Positions 15,982 to 24,760 of a stretch of DNA of 64,000 nt are shown here, piece by piece. Each line of letters begins with the position of its first letter. The stretch's first letter is position 1. Source of the DNA: Sphingomonadaceae bacterium (GTDB lineage Bacteria; Pseudomonadota; Alphaproteobacteria; Sphingomonadales; Sphingomonadaceae); NCBI GenBank assembly GCA_947451145.1, contig CANFXW010000001.1, positions 147,152 through 211,151 on the forward strand. Reading direction: 5' to 3'. The notes beneath the pieces are model-generated. The model did not search any database, had not been told where the DNA came from, and was given only the letters and a program-made list of their open reading frames with translations. Made by a program: the position numbers and the translations under genes.

Positions 15982-17195
15982 TTCGCTCCCCGCATGAAAA
16001 GAACAGGATGGACCTGATCGGTCTGGGCCAGCGAGAACATCGATACTTCCACGTCCTTGACCTGCCGCGGGCCAGCTTCATGGCGCAATTGGCGGACGAT
16101 CTCTGCCACATGGCTCCAGCCGTGCATGTAGGAACCCGAGAGGATCCCGCCGCCGGTATTGACCGGAAGAGTGCCGCCGATTGCTGCCTTGCCGCTCTTG
16201 AAGAACTCCAGCCCCTGCCCGGGCTCGACAAAGCCATGCCCTTCAAGGTGGTCGATCAGGTGGATCGTCGAGGCATCATAGCCTTCGAAATGCTGCACAT
16301 CGCCAAGGCCAATCCCTGCCATCTCCAGCATTTGCCGGCCTGACTCCTGATATTGGGTTCGCATCCGTTCCCGAACCAGCGTGTGCATCTTGTTTCGCGT
16401 GACGGAGGCCCTGCCCCAGCCGCCGATTTCAACAGGAGCATGCGCCATGCCTTTGGCCAGGTCCGTACGGCGAACAATCAGGCAGACCGCACCGTCATTG
16501 ACGAGGCACAGGTCAAACAGGTGCAAAGGCCGCACGACATAACGCGAGGCCAGATACTTCTCGACCGTCAGTTCGGATTGCATCACCGCGTTGGGATTGC
16601 GCATCGCGTTCTGGCGCAGTTGCACGGCAACAGCGGCGAGATCCTCTTCCTTCGCGCCATAGACCTGCTGGTAATGAGTCCAGATCAGCGCCCAGTGCGC
16701 GGCCTGCGAGCTCCAGCCCCAGGGGTGATGGTAGTAATAGGAGCTTGGGCCGTCATCCATCTTGTTCCCGCCAAATGTCCTCCCGATTGACCGCGTGGCG
16801 ACCGAGAAGATCAGGGCAATCGTATCGCACTTGCCCTCGGCAATCGCGGTGGCCGCGACAGGAAGCGGGCCCGCGCAGATCCCGCCGCCTCGCTCAGGCG
16901 TATAGCGCGGGGTCAGCCCTAGTGTTTTGGCCATTTCTTCAGAACTGGGGCCGCCATAGAGGAAGTTCACGCCAAGCCCGTCAATGTCCTCGCGCCGCAA
17001 ACCGGAATCTGCGAGCGCCCGCTCGAAAGCCTTGATGGCAAGGCTTTCCGATGTCGGGGCTTCATAGCCATCAGGCTTGGCTCGGGCGGCCTGATAGTCG
17101 AGGTGGAAATCTGTCTCTCCCAGCCCGACGATAGCCGCCTTGCGGCTCAATGCCGGGTCTGGCGTGGGAACATCGAAATGGGTCATGTAAGACAT
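15978..17195 (-). CDS. thiolase-family protein (SCP-x/Ltp-type)
   Basis: A 405-residue thiolase-fold protein. Cys107 in GGGICAG lies where thiolases carry the nucleophilic cysteine, and LPVNTGGGILSGSYMHG near the C-terminus corresponds to the late catalytic loop, although the classic GHP triplet is replaced. SCP-x-type proteins with a DUF35 partner act as thiolases or as retro-aldolases (Ltp2) in steroid side-chain cleavage, so C-C bond cleavage of an acyl-CoA is the likely role. The ATG at 17195 is preferred, with AGAAGG upstream; ATG 17186 is an alternative. Confidence 0.87.
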   Translation of the reverse strand: MSYMTHFDVPTPDPALSRKAAIVGLGETDFHLDYQAARAKPDGYEAPTSESLAIKAFERALADSGLRREDIDGLGVNFLYGGPSSEEMAKTLGLTPRYTPERGGGICAGPLPVAATAIAEGKCDTIALIFSVATRSIGRTFGGNKMDDGPSSYYYHHPWGWSSQAAHWALIWTHYQQVYGAKEEDLAAVAVQLRQNAMRNPNAVMQSELTVEKYLASRYVVRPLHLFDLCLVNDGAVCLIVRRTDLAKGMAHAPVEIGGWGRASVTRNKMHTLVRERMRTQYQESGRQMLEMAGIGLGDVQHFEGYDASTIHLIDHLEGHGFVEPGQGLEFFKSGKAAIGGTLPVNTGGGILSGSYMHGWSHVAEIVRQLRHEAGPRQVKDVEVSMFSLAQTDQVHPVLFMRGAK

Positions 17196-17305
17196 GGACG
17201 GCCTTCTGTTTGCCCGGAATGCGCTGCACTTCAATTGCACGAAGTATGCAGCATACCAAGCGCATCATTTACGCGGGCCGCCCAAATTCAAACTTCCCGA
17301 ATGGA

Positions 17306-19096
17306 CTAGGCAACTTCCCGATGCACCGCAGCCGATACTGGCACCGGATAGTCCAGCAGTAATTGCGCCATTCCCTTGGCAACGGGATCGATCCAGGTTG
17401 AGGCCAGAACCCCGCCATCCATTGCCTCTTTCACCACAAAGTTCAGCGCGCAAAGGCCGGGTGCGCTGAAGCAATCGACTGCGAGCGGAGCGCCTTGTTC
17501 AAGCACGCGGGCATAGTGATCACCGATGCTCGCCGGGGACAGCGCGGCCGCAATGTAAGGCAGATAGCGAGCGTCACGGGCAATCACGGCAACGTTGAAC
17601 AAGTTGCCCTTGTCGCCGCTCCTGGCCCAGGCGAGCTTGATCAACGGCACGGCCAGCGCCGGATCTGCATCATGCGCTGGCGCAGGCAAAGCCGGAGCGA
17701 CGACCTCGCCCGGTGCCGCGCATGCATCTTTAGACACCGAGAACGGCACTGCCTGCCCGTTTACCGACACCTTTTGCGTCACCGCAGACTTGGGAAGGAG
17801 GAAACCGGTTATGCGCTGCACAGGCCGCACCGATGATGCGAGGCTCAAGGTCGTGCCGACCGACATGTGGCTGATCGCCGAACCCTGTTCGCGCACCAGC
17901 AACTGGGCGCCCTCCTGATCGGGGTGATCGGCAACGATGCGGCAGATGGCTGTGCCAGCGCCTTGGCCCTCACCGCCGAACACGTCACAGCGTGTCCGGT
18001 CGAAAGGCGGCAACTGGCTGTCGCGCAGCATGGTGCTGGCGCGGGCGAAGAGTTCCTCGCCGGTCCGCTTGGCCTTGGCGGCGGCTTCAAGCCCGATGAT
18101 CGGCATCGTCGCACTGGCACGCCAGCCTGCGTCATAGGTCAGGCTGGCCTTGTAGGTAGCCGTCCGCCCAAGCCCGCGTGCTCCGGATACCTCTACCTGG
18201 TCCGGGCCTACCTGCTTCAGCTTCACGTCGCTGAAGTCACAGATCACATCTGCGACGTAATAGTGCTGAGGATCACTCACTTCGTAGAGCAACTGCTCGG
18301 AAACTGTGCCGACGGACACCAGCCCGCCGGTCCCCTCCGGTTTTGTGATAACCAGACCGCCATCGGCGCGGCATTCGCCAACCGGCATGCCGATCCCCGC
18401 CCAGTCGGGCACGTCTCGCCAGTCGGTAAATGTACCGCCGGTCACTTGCGCTGAACATTCGAGCAGATGTCCCGCCAGCGTGCCCGCCGCGAGCCGGTCA
18501 AAATCATCTGGCCCCCAGCCAAATTCATGGATCAGCGCACCGAGCGCAAGCGCGCTGTCAACGGCACGGCCGGTCACGACGATATCCGCCCCGGCAGCGA
18601 GAGCCGCAGCGATCGGAAAGGCCCCGGTATAGGCGACAAGACTGTTGATCCGGTCGGCACCGGCAAGTTTTTCCTGCACCGACGACCCGTCGAACATGTC
18701 CTGCGTGGCATGATCGACCAGTTCAGATACCCGCGCTGTCAGGTTGTCTCCCTCGACTACACCGACACGGACCTGCAACCCTGCCTTGTCGGCTGCGGAG
18801 CGTATGGCATCGGCGCAGGCGACAGGGTTCAAGCCGCCGGCATTGGCGACAATCCGGGTGCCTTGCTCCAGCAAGCTAGGCAAATGGGGAGCAATGTAGC
18901 CATGGATAAAATCGGTCGCGAAACCCTGGCCTGTGCCGGTCGCCAGGCCACGCCCCAGCCCGCCCATCACGCTCTCGGCGAGGAAATCGAAGATAATGTA
19001 GTCCAGCTTCCCGGCCTTCGCCAGCAACTGGGCGATGCCCATCCTGCTGTCATTGAAGAAGGCCGTCGCAGCACCAACGCGGATGACTTTGCTCAA
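17306..19096 (-). CDS. AtuA family protein (acyclic terpene utilization, DUF1446)
   Basis: A 596-residue protein with the two-part AtuA layout. A large N-terminal domain has GAATAFFND at the start, RIVANAGGLNP and VVTGRAVDSALALG in the middle; a C-terminal ferredoxin-fold domain begins near residue 485 with LAWARSGDKGNLFNVAVIAR. AtuA is required for citronellol/geraniol utilisation in Pseudomonas, with unknown exact chemistry. The start is TTG at 19094-19096, supported by GGAG seven bases upstream and by the in-frame TAA immediately before it. None of the Atu carboxylase genes is in the window. Confidence 0.85.
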   Translation of the reverse strand: MSKVIRVGAATAFFNDSRMGIAQLLAKAGKLDYIIFDFLAESVMGGLGRGLATGTGQGFATDFIHGYIAPHLPSLLEQGTRIVANAGGLNPVACADAIRSAADKAGLQVRVGVVEGDNLTARVSELVDHATQDMFDGSSVQEKLAGADRINSLVAYTGAFPIAAALAAGADIVVTGRAVDSALALGALIHEFGWGPDDFDRLAAGTLAGHLLECSAQVTGGTFTDWRDVPDWAGIGMPVGECRADGGLVITKPEGTGGLVSVGTVSEQLLYEVSDPQHYYVADVICDFSDVKLKQVGPDQVEVSGARGLGRTATYKASLTYDAGWRASATMPIIGLEAAAKAKRTGEELFARASTMLRDSQLPPFDRTRCDVFGGEGQGAGTAICRIVADHPDQEGAQLLVREQGSAISHMSVGTTLSLASSVRPVQRITGFLLPKSAVTQKVSVNGQAVPFSVSKDACAAPGEVVAPALPAPAHDADPALAVPLIKLAWARSGDKGNLFNVAVIARDARYLPYIAAALSPASIGDHYARVLEQGAPLAVDCFSAPGLCALNFVVKEAMDGGVLASTWIDPVAKGMAQLLLDYPVPVSAAVHREVA

Positions 19097-19198
19097 TTAC
19101 TCTCTCCGTGCAGCCAAAAGCGATTCTTTGTTCAACGACTGCGTTATCGGTCGATCCAGGCCTGCAGCAAGCTCGGGGTCTACCAGGTGTCGACTCAT
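19097..19198 (-). pseudogene. 33-codon open frame resembling the N-terminus of an alpha/beta hydrolase
   Basis: A strong ribosome binding site (GGAGGAAGGG in the minus-strand sense, about 19201-19212) precedes ATG 19198, and the frame ends at TAA 19097-19099, directly abutting and in frame with the TTG start of the AtuA gene. The opening MSRHLVDPELAAGLD and the later SLLAARRE resemble the first 35 residues of HSL-type alpha/beta hydrolases (RHLVDPEL start). It is probably the surviving end of a deleted esterase gene, or a leader peptide that couples translation of AtuA. Too short to assign more firmly. Confidence 0.5.
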
Positions 19199-19443
19199 TG
19201 TCCCTTCCTCCAAACTTGATTCGGCGCAGTCCAGAGAGAAATGGCGTCTGTGTCTATGCCGATTTTACCCGAAACTTGCTTGGCAGGGGCTGCGTGCCCT
19301 GAACCTGTTTTTCTCTCTAGCCCGACATTCGATTTCAAGGCAGAGCAGAGGCATCTCGATTGGCGCATTTTTTCAGATGGCTATGGCGGGATCAATTTTT
19401 CGAAGTCAGACACGACAGTTTACGCACCCGAGGAGGCATCGTG
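19199..19443. promoter_or_regulatory. divergent intergenic region, AtuA unit / amidohydrolase
   Basis: Together with the short frame beside it, this leaves about 245 bases between divergent units. It contains GAGGAGG before the amidohydrolase start and AT-rich patches near 19365-19405 (TTTTTTCAG, ATCAATTTTTCG) that could be promoter elements for the plus strand. No convincing palindromic operator was found and no coding sequence is supported. Confidence 0.4.
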
Positions 19444-21192
19444 ATGACCGCCCAATATGACATCATCATCCGTGGCGGCCTGGTTGCCGACGGCACAGGT
19501 GCCGAGCCGCGCCGGGCAGACGTTGGGATCACAGGCGGCCTCATTGCCGCTGTCGGCGACATTGAGGGAAGCGCCCGCGAGGAAATCGACGCTTCTGGCC
19601 TGCTCGTTACCCCGGGCTTCATTGACTTGCACACCCATTACGATGGTCAGGCGATCTGGTCACAGCGGATGAACCCTTCGTCGTCGCATGGCGTAACGAC
19701 AGTGATCCTGGGCAATTGCGGTGTCGGCTTCGCCCCCTGCCGGCCAAGTGACCGCGAATTGCTCTGCGCGACAATGGAGGGCGTAGAAGACATACCCGGC
19801 GTGGTGATGAAGGAAGGCCTGACCTGGAATTGGGAAACCTTTCCCGAATTCATGGACGTACTGGAGGCCAAGCCTCGCGACATCGACGTTGCCGTCTTTG
19901 CGCCCCACTCTCCGGTGCGGGTGCACGTCATGGGCGAGCGCGGGTCGAACCGCGAAGAGGCCACTGACGAAGATCTTGGACGGATGGGCGATCTGATCCG
20001 CGAGGCAGTCAACGCTGGCGCCTTGGGCTTTGCCACATCGCGCACCGCGGTAGATCGTCGTAGCGACGGTGAATATATTCCGAGCTTTGAGGTGGGAGAG
20101 CCCGAAATTGTCGCAGCCGCACAGGCAGTTAAGGATGCGGGCGGCGTGCTGATCCAGATGATCCCCGAGCTCGGCATGACCGGGCTAACACCCGAGCAGG
20201 AGTTCGGCCTGATGAAGGGGGTCAGCGATGCCGTTGGCCTGCCGATAACCTTCACCATTGTCCCCGGACGCAAGAATAATCCGCACTTCTGGCGCGAATT
20301 GTTGCGTCTGAGCAAGGAACATAACGCCAAAGGCGGCGCGACAATTCATCCGCAGTACTTCCCCCGCCCTGTCGGCATGCTGGCGAGCTTTGACCTGACG
20401 AGCAATCCGTTCGTCAATACGCCCGCTTACAAGGCTCTCGCCCATCTGCCACTGGCAGAGCGCGTGGCAGAGCTCCGCAAGAGCGAAGTGAAGGCACGAA
20501 TCCTTGCAGATGATCCGGACGAGGCACTGCTGCCACTCACCGCCATGACGCGCCAGTACGATGTGATGTTCAAACTGGGGGAGCCGCCTTGCTACGAGCC
20601 TGAGCCGGGCTCAAGCATCGCCGAACGAGCGGCGCGTGAAGGCCGTCCGCCCGAAGAAGTTGCCTATGATCTCCTGCTGGAAAACGATGGCAAGGGCATG
20701 CTCTATGTCGCCTTTGGCAACTGGCCGAAGGACAATCTGGACCACATGTTCGAGTTCTTTGACGACCCGAATTCAGTGATGGGCCTTGGCGATGGCGGCG
20801 CGCATTACGGGCTGATCTGCGATTCCAGCTATCCGACGTTTGTCCTCTCCCACTGGGCGCGCGACCGCAAGGGGCGCAAGCTAACGGTGGGGGATGCGGT
20901 TCGCAGGATGACATCGCAGCCGGCCGCTCTGGCCGGTTTGCACGACCGCGGTGTGATCGCGCCGGGATACAAGGCCGACGTCAACATAATCGATCTTGAC
21001 CGACTGACCCTTCACGGCGCTGAAATCATTGATGATCTTCCCGGCGGAGGGCGGCGCCTTGATCAGACGGCTAGCGGCTATTGTTATATGCTGGTTTCCG
21101 GCCAAGTGATTACCCGCAACGATTTGCCGACCGGCATCCTCCCGGGGCAACTCGTAAGAGGGCGACAGGCTGCACCGGCGCAAGCTGCCTGA
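19444..21192 (+). CDS. amidohydrolase family protein (N-acyl-D-amino-acid deacylase-like)
   Basis: A 582-residue metal-dependent hydrolase. The HxH metal motif is at 63-65 (DLHTHYDGQ), followed by ILGNCGVGFAPC, whose Cys is the unusual metal ligand of D-aminoacylases, and a late GLGDGGAHYG containing the catalytic Asp region. The C-terminal beta domain (GYKADVNIIDLDRL) closes the fold. The family hydrolyses amide or ring C-N and sometimes C-C or lactone bonds; members recur in sphingomonad catabolic clusters without known substrate. ATG 19444 is chosen; GTG 19441 directly before it is equally compatible with the GAGGAGG site. Confidence 0.83.
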   Translation: MTAQYDIIIRGGLVADGTGAEPRRADVGITGGLIAAVGDIEGSAREEIDASGLLVTPGFIDLHTHYDGQAIWSQRMNPSSSHGVTTVILGNCGVGFAPCRPSDRELLCATMEGVEDIPGVVMKEGLTWNWETFPEFMDVLEAKPRDIDVAVFAPHSPVRVHVMGERGSNREEATDEDLGRMGDLIREAVNAGALGFATSRTAVDRRSDGEYIPSFEVGEPEIVAAAQAVKDAGGVLIQMIPELGMTGLTPEQEFGLMKGVSDAVGLPITFTIVPGRKNNPHFWRELLRLSKEHNAKGGATIHPQYFPRPVGMLASFDLTSNPFVNTPAYKALAHLPLAERVAELRKSEVKARILADDPDEALLPLTAMTRQYDVMFKLGEPPCYEPEPGSSIAERAAREGRPPEEVAYDLLLENDGKGMLYVAFGNWPKDNLDHMFEFFDDPNSVMGLGDGGAHYGLICDSSYPTFVLSHWARDRKGRKLTVGDAVRRMTSQPAALAGLHDRGVIAPGYKADVNIIDLDRLTLHGAEIIDDLPGGGRRLDQTASGYCYMLVSGQVITRNDLPTGILPGQLVRGRQAAPAQAA

Positions 21193-21514
21193 CTGGATCG
21201 CGGAAAGAATGGCGAATGGCGCAGGCGCGACCTAACGGGTCTGGGCAATTGATTTCCCTGCTCGCAGGGAAATCTGCAGGGAATTGATTTTGCTCACGCA
21301 GGGAAAGACTATTTCGATGAGCAAGCTATCGGCGCTTGCAACACCGCAAGCTTGCCGCCTCACATCAACCAGCAGACGAGGCCCCCACTCCAGTAATCTA
21401 CGCCGCGATCTGAGCCAAATGTTTTGACGACGGAAAGCCGCGACTGCGCCAGCGGTGATGGATCGATCAAACTGAAGGCTCAGCCCAGCACCATGCTGGA
21501 TAAGCGCCATTGGA
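21193..21514. other. 322-base non-coding region between convergent genes
   Basis: Lies between the amidohydrolase (+) and the CoA-transferase (-). It contains a perfect hairpin and a degenerate direct repeat at 21247-21306, described separately. A 92-codon minus-strand reading exists but lacks a ribosome binding site and recognisable features, so I treat the region as non-coding, possibly the scar of a mobile element. Confidence 0.5.
21247..21306. repeat. hairpin plus degenerate direct repeat (CAGGGAAA type)
   Basis: Bases 21251-21260 and 21265-21274 form a perfect 10-base-pair inverted repeat (GATTTCCCTG / CAGGGAAATC) around a CTCG loop. A unit AATTGATTT...GCTC.GCAGGGAAA occurs twice, at 21247-21272 and 21282-21306, differing by a short indel. 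Position 55 bases after the amidohydrolase stop fits a terminator, but no T-run follows; a recombination-element remnant is an alternative. Confidence 0.55.
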
Positions 21515-22726
21515 CTATATCACGGCACCCGCAGCTTTGAGTTCGAGGATTTCATCAAAAGTCAGGCCCAGTTGCAGCAGGATTTCCTCTGTTTGTGCGC
21601 CAAGTTCGGGCGCCCCGCTGACCGAAGGGGCCTGTTCATCAAACTGGACCGGGTTTGTCGGAACCGCCAGACTTGACCCGCTGTTGGTAATCAGCGTTTC
21701 CAGATAGCCATTGGCCTGCACCTGTGGATCATCATGCACTTCAAGCGGTGTGCGAACAGGGGCCCACACACCTTTGAGCGTGGCAAGCACGGTGCACCAA
21801 TCGCTCAAGCTGCGCTTGGCGAAATGATCACGCAGAATGGCTGTAAGCTCACGGCTATGGGTGAATCGCGCCTTGCTGTCAGAGAACCGCGGATCGGCAT
21901 ACAGATCCTCACGGCCCAGATGCTGGCACAGATCCTCCCAGTAAGGGTCACTCTGGATCATCATCAGCGTAACATGACGATTATCGCTGGTCGCATATGT
22001 ACCCGTCAGAGGATTAGGCAGGGCGTCGCGGTCCATTTGCGGCATGACCACACCTTCGTACAGTTTCGCCGAGGTGATGTCGGGGCCCAGTTGCCACATC
22101 GCTACATTGAGCAGCGCGACATCAACCACAGATCCCTCGCCACACCGTTCCCGCTTGACCAGGGCAGCCGCGATCCCGCCTGCCATTGCCAAGCCAGCCA
22201 TGTAGTCGCCGAAACCATTGCGCGGGGAGAGCGGACGATCCGCACCCGGAGGCGTCAGAGCCGAAGCAAGGCCGCCACGCGCCCAGTAACTGGCGACATC
22301 AAATCCGCCCCGCCCGGATTCCTCCCCTTTTGGTCCGACGGCCGAGCCGCGCACATAGACGATCGAGGGGTTGTGTTTGCGGATGTCGTCAAGATCTATG
22401 CCAAGCCGCTGCCGCACGGCTGGCAGAAAGTTTGTCACGAAAACATCAGCTTCTGCAACAAGTCGATAGAGCAGATCACGTCCAGCCGGCGACTTGATGT
22501 CGATACCCACGGAGCGTTTGCCGCGATTGGGCAGTTCGGTCAGAAAATTTATGCCGTCCACAGGCATCAGCATGGATGAAATCAGGGCGCGTTGCGGGTC
22601 GCCCTTGACCGGGTCTTCAACCTTGATGACATCAGCCCCCCATTCGGCAAGCACGGCGCAGGCACTGGGAACGAAGGTCCAGGTCGCAACTTCGAGCACC
22701 TTTATGCCCGCCAGAACATCAGACAT
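21515..22726 (-). CDS. CaiB/BaiF family CoA-transferase (class III)
   Basis: A 403-residue class III CoA-transferase. VLAEWGADVIKVEDPVKGD (25-43) and NRGKRSVGIDIKSPAGRD are the family's CoA-binding hallmarks, and Asp174 in GFGDYMAG is the nucleophile that forms the mixed anhydride. Members move CoA between carboxylates (carnitine, bile acids, oxalate) or racemise 2-methylacyl-CoA (AMACR). In this cluster, activation or CoA recycling of the substrate acid or 2-methyl epimerisation is possible. It is the last gene of a three-gene run with two SDRs. Confidence 0.9.
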   Translation of the reverse strand: MSDVLAGIKVLEVATWTFVPSACAVLAEWGADVIKVEDPVKGDPQRALISSMLMPVDGINFLTELPNRGKRSVGIDIKSPAGRDLLYRLVAEADVFVTNFLPAVRQRLGIDLDDIRKHNPSIVYVRGSAVGPKGEESGRGGFDVASYWARGGLASALTPPGADRPLSPRNGFGDYMAGLAMAGGIAAALVKRERCGEGSVVDVALLNVAMWQLGPDITSAKLYEGVVMPQMDRDALPNPLTGTYATSDNRHVTLMMIQSDPYWEDLCQHLGREDLYADPRFSDSKARFTHSRELTAILRDHFAKRSLSDWCTVLATLKGVWAPVRTPLEVHDDPQVQANGYLETLITNSGSSLAVPTNPVQFDEQAPSVSGAPELGAQTEEILLQLGLTFDEILELKAAGAVI

Positions 22727-22761
22727 GAACCGGCAACTCCTGTGTTATGCCTGCGCCGAAA

Positions 22762-23598
22762 TCAGCTGGCCGATGGGTTGAAAGCATCCTTGCCGAAGCG
22801 TTTCTCGATGCTGGCTGAATAGTCCGGTCCACACCGCAGAGAGTTGCCGCCATCCACTGCCAGCACTTGTCCGGTGATCCAGCGTGCCTGCGATGACAAA
22901 AGGAAACACGCCGCTGAGGCAACATCATCAGGCTGACCGACGCCGCCCAATGGTGTCTGGCTGACATAGCTTTCATATGCCCGTGTGCCGGGTGTGATCC
23001 CCTCCATCACTTCGGTGGCGATGAAGCCAGGCTGGATCGCATTGAATCGCACCCCGGCAGCGCCGTATTCATCCGCTGCATTGCGGACCAGCGTCTCGAT
23101 CCCGGCCTTGCTGACAGTATAGGCCCCAAAGCCCTGATGGGTAACATGTCCTGCGAGCGAAGACATGCCAACGAAGGATCCATGCCCGGAGCGGGCGAGA
23201 TGTTGCACCGAATGCTTGATGCATAGCAGAGTGCTGAGCACATTCAGATGCATCACGCGCAAGAACTCAGCGACATCCTGCTGATGCAACGGCGCAAGTC
23301 CGCCGCCGCCCCCGGCATTGGCTATGACCCCGCCAAGGCCACCGCCAAACTTCACCGCTTCCCCGATCAGTCGGACAACATCGCCTTCAAGAGTGACGTC
23401 AGTCTGGACGACATGAACCGAACCACCCTCTGCGCGAATGCGCATGGCAATGGCATCAAGTTTTGATGCGGTGCGCCCGCAGATCGTGACTTTCGCGCCT
23501 TGCCGCGCCGCCATCATGGCGCAGGCCGCACCAATGCCGGTTCCCCCACCCGTAACCAGCACAGAGCGATCGCCAAGCCATGGACTGTTCATATTCAC
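22762..23598 (-). CDS. SDR family oxidoreductase
   Basis: A 278-residue SDR with TGGGTGIG at 16-23, NAGG near 93-96, Ser146-147, Tyr160 and Lys164 (YTVSK). GRTASKLD after strand 2 suggests NADP. Length and spacing match enoyl-ACP-reductase-like and peroxisomal 2,4-dienoyl-CoA reductase-like SDRs, so a dienoyl-CoA or ketone reduction is conceivable. Its start overlaps the stop of the upstream SDR by 4 bases; the CoA-transferase follows after 35 bases. Confidence 0.87.
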   Translation of the reverse strand: MNMNSPWLGDRSVLVTGGGTGIGAACAMMAARQGAKVTICGRTASKLDAIAMRIRAEGGSVHVVQTDVTLEGDVVRLIGEAVKFGGGLGGVIANAGGGGGLAPLHQQDVAEFLRVMHLNVLSTLLCIKHSVQHLARSGHGSFVGMSSLAGHVTHQGFGAYTVSKAGIETLVRNAADEYGAAGVRFNAIQPGFIATEVMEGITPGTRAYESYVSQTPLGGVGQPDDVASAACFLLSSQARWITGQVLAVDGGNSLRCGPDYSASIEKRFGKDAFNPSAS

Positions 23599-24419
23599 TC
23601 GCGCCCCGCGCTGGCACGGACAGAGGATGTATCCAGCGTACCGGTAATGATTGCCCCGCGAAATCCATTGTCGATGTCGATGCTCTGACCGCTGACGAAT
23701 GAGGCGGCGGGGCTGGCAAGAAACGCCAGAACCGAGGCAACCTCACGTCCGGAAACCATCCGGCCACCGGAATGGGCAATAGTGAAATCCATGCCGGCTT
23801 CCCCCACTGTCTTGCGGAAATCACCGACGAGCGGTGTATCGATCGGTGTCGGGCAGACATTGTTGATGCGAATGCCATGGGCGCGCAGCGTCTGCGCCTC
23901 ACGCATGGTCCATACCTGCATGACTTCCTTGGTGAAAGAATAGGTATCAAGCCCCAGATCACGGCCTTCGAACCAGTCGACCATGGCTTTGCGCCCATCC
24001 AGATTCAGTAATTCCTGGATGACAGCAAGCCGCTTCGCCCAGCTCATTCCGGCAATGGAACCGGTGATGGCAACCGCTCCGCCGACCGGCATCATCGGAA
24101 CGAGAGCCCGGGTCAGCCGAATAGGGGCAAGCAGGTTTACGGCGATCACAACATCTCGCGGCATTGTATCCGCAACGCCGGCATTGTTGAACAGGGCATC
24201 AACCGGCCCTTCAATCCGCGATATCGCGCCTTCCAGAGCGGTCTCATCGGCCAGGTTCGTCTCAATAAACGTATCATGCGGACCGGTTGGCTGACGCAGA
24301 TCCAGAACGGTCACCCGGGGCTGGCCAAGCTCTGCCAGCACTTCCAGCAAAGCAGCCCCCACACCGCTTGCCCCGCCTGTGACAACGACATGCTTGCCCG
24401 CATAATCCATTCCCGACAT
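23595..24419 (-). CDS. SDR family oxidoreductase, 3-alpha-HSD/coniferyl-alcohol-dehydrogenase-like
   Basis: A 274-residue SDR with TGGASGVG at 14-21, a shortened segment after strand 2 (VLDLRQPTG, Asp favouring NAD), GSIAGMSWAKR at 120-130 and Tyr160-Lys164 (YSFTK). The short NNAGV-to-NLLAP region and long insertion before the active-site Tyr are typical of 3-alpha-hydroxysteroid dehydrogenase and CalA-type enzymes. The ATG at 24419 has AAGGA six bases upstream. It leads an SDR-SDR-CoA-transferase unit whose promoter probably lies in the 341-base gap before it. Confidence 0.86.
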   Translation of the reverse strand: MSGMDYAGKHVVVTGGASGVGAALLEVLAELGQPRVTVLDLRQPTGPHDTFIETNLADETALEGAISRIEGPVDALFNNAGVADTMPRDVVIAVNLLAPIRLTRALVPMMPVGGAVAITGSIAGMSWAKRLAVIQELLNLDGRKAMVDWFEGRDLGLDTYSFTKEVMQVWTMREAQTLRAHGIRINNVCPTPIDTPLVGDFRKTVGEAGMDFTIAHSGGRMVSGREVASVLAFLASPAASFVSGQSIDIDNGFRGAIITGTLDTSSVRASAGRE

Positions 24420-24760
24420 ATATTTTCCTTGCATATTGGCCCTGACCAAGCGGCAAGCCATTGCTCAGGGAAATGGCATATATCTTTCCTGACAAGCGGT
24501 CCAACACCCTATTTAGCATAACCTCGAACGGGATGCGTTGCCTCTGAGACAGCCTCTGGATCAAACCATCGCCTGAGCATCTGTCCAAAGGACAGAACTG
24601 TTGCGGCTCTTGCTGGAACAGACGCTAATGTTACTCGACAAAAGACTCGGCCGGATGGCGATGTTTTTCAGGTGACAGATAACCCGGGCTTACCGGTGCC
24701 CAACAGCCCAAGCCACTGTTTCATCGCATGGACTCGCGACAGTCGCTTGCCAAGTGGCGA
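24420..24760. other. 341-base non-coding gap before the SDR-SDR-CoA-transferase unit
   Basis: No convincing gene in either strand. It should contain the promoter of the minus-strand unit starting at 24419; an A/T-rich stretch at about 24476-24520 is a candidate. A short TGTCC-AAA-GGACA inverted repeat occurs near 24582. Nothing else was recognised. Confidence 0.4.

Noticed and set aside
21232..21510. Possible 92-codon gene in the amidohydrolase/CoA-transferase gap
   Set aside because: No start signal and no motif; runs through the hairpin repeat.
21515..22726. Apparent loss of the nucleophilic Asp in the CaiB/BaiF protein (VDVALLNVAMW with Asn)
   Set aside because: Mapping to human AMACR places the nucleophile in the earlier ADFAGG-type motif, which is intact here as GFGDYMAG (Asp174).
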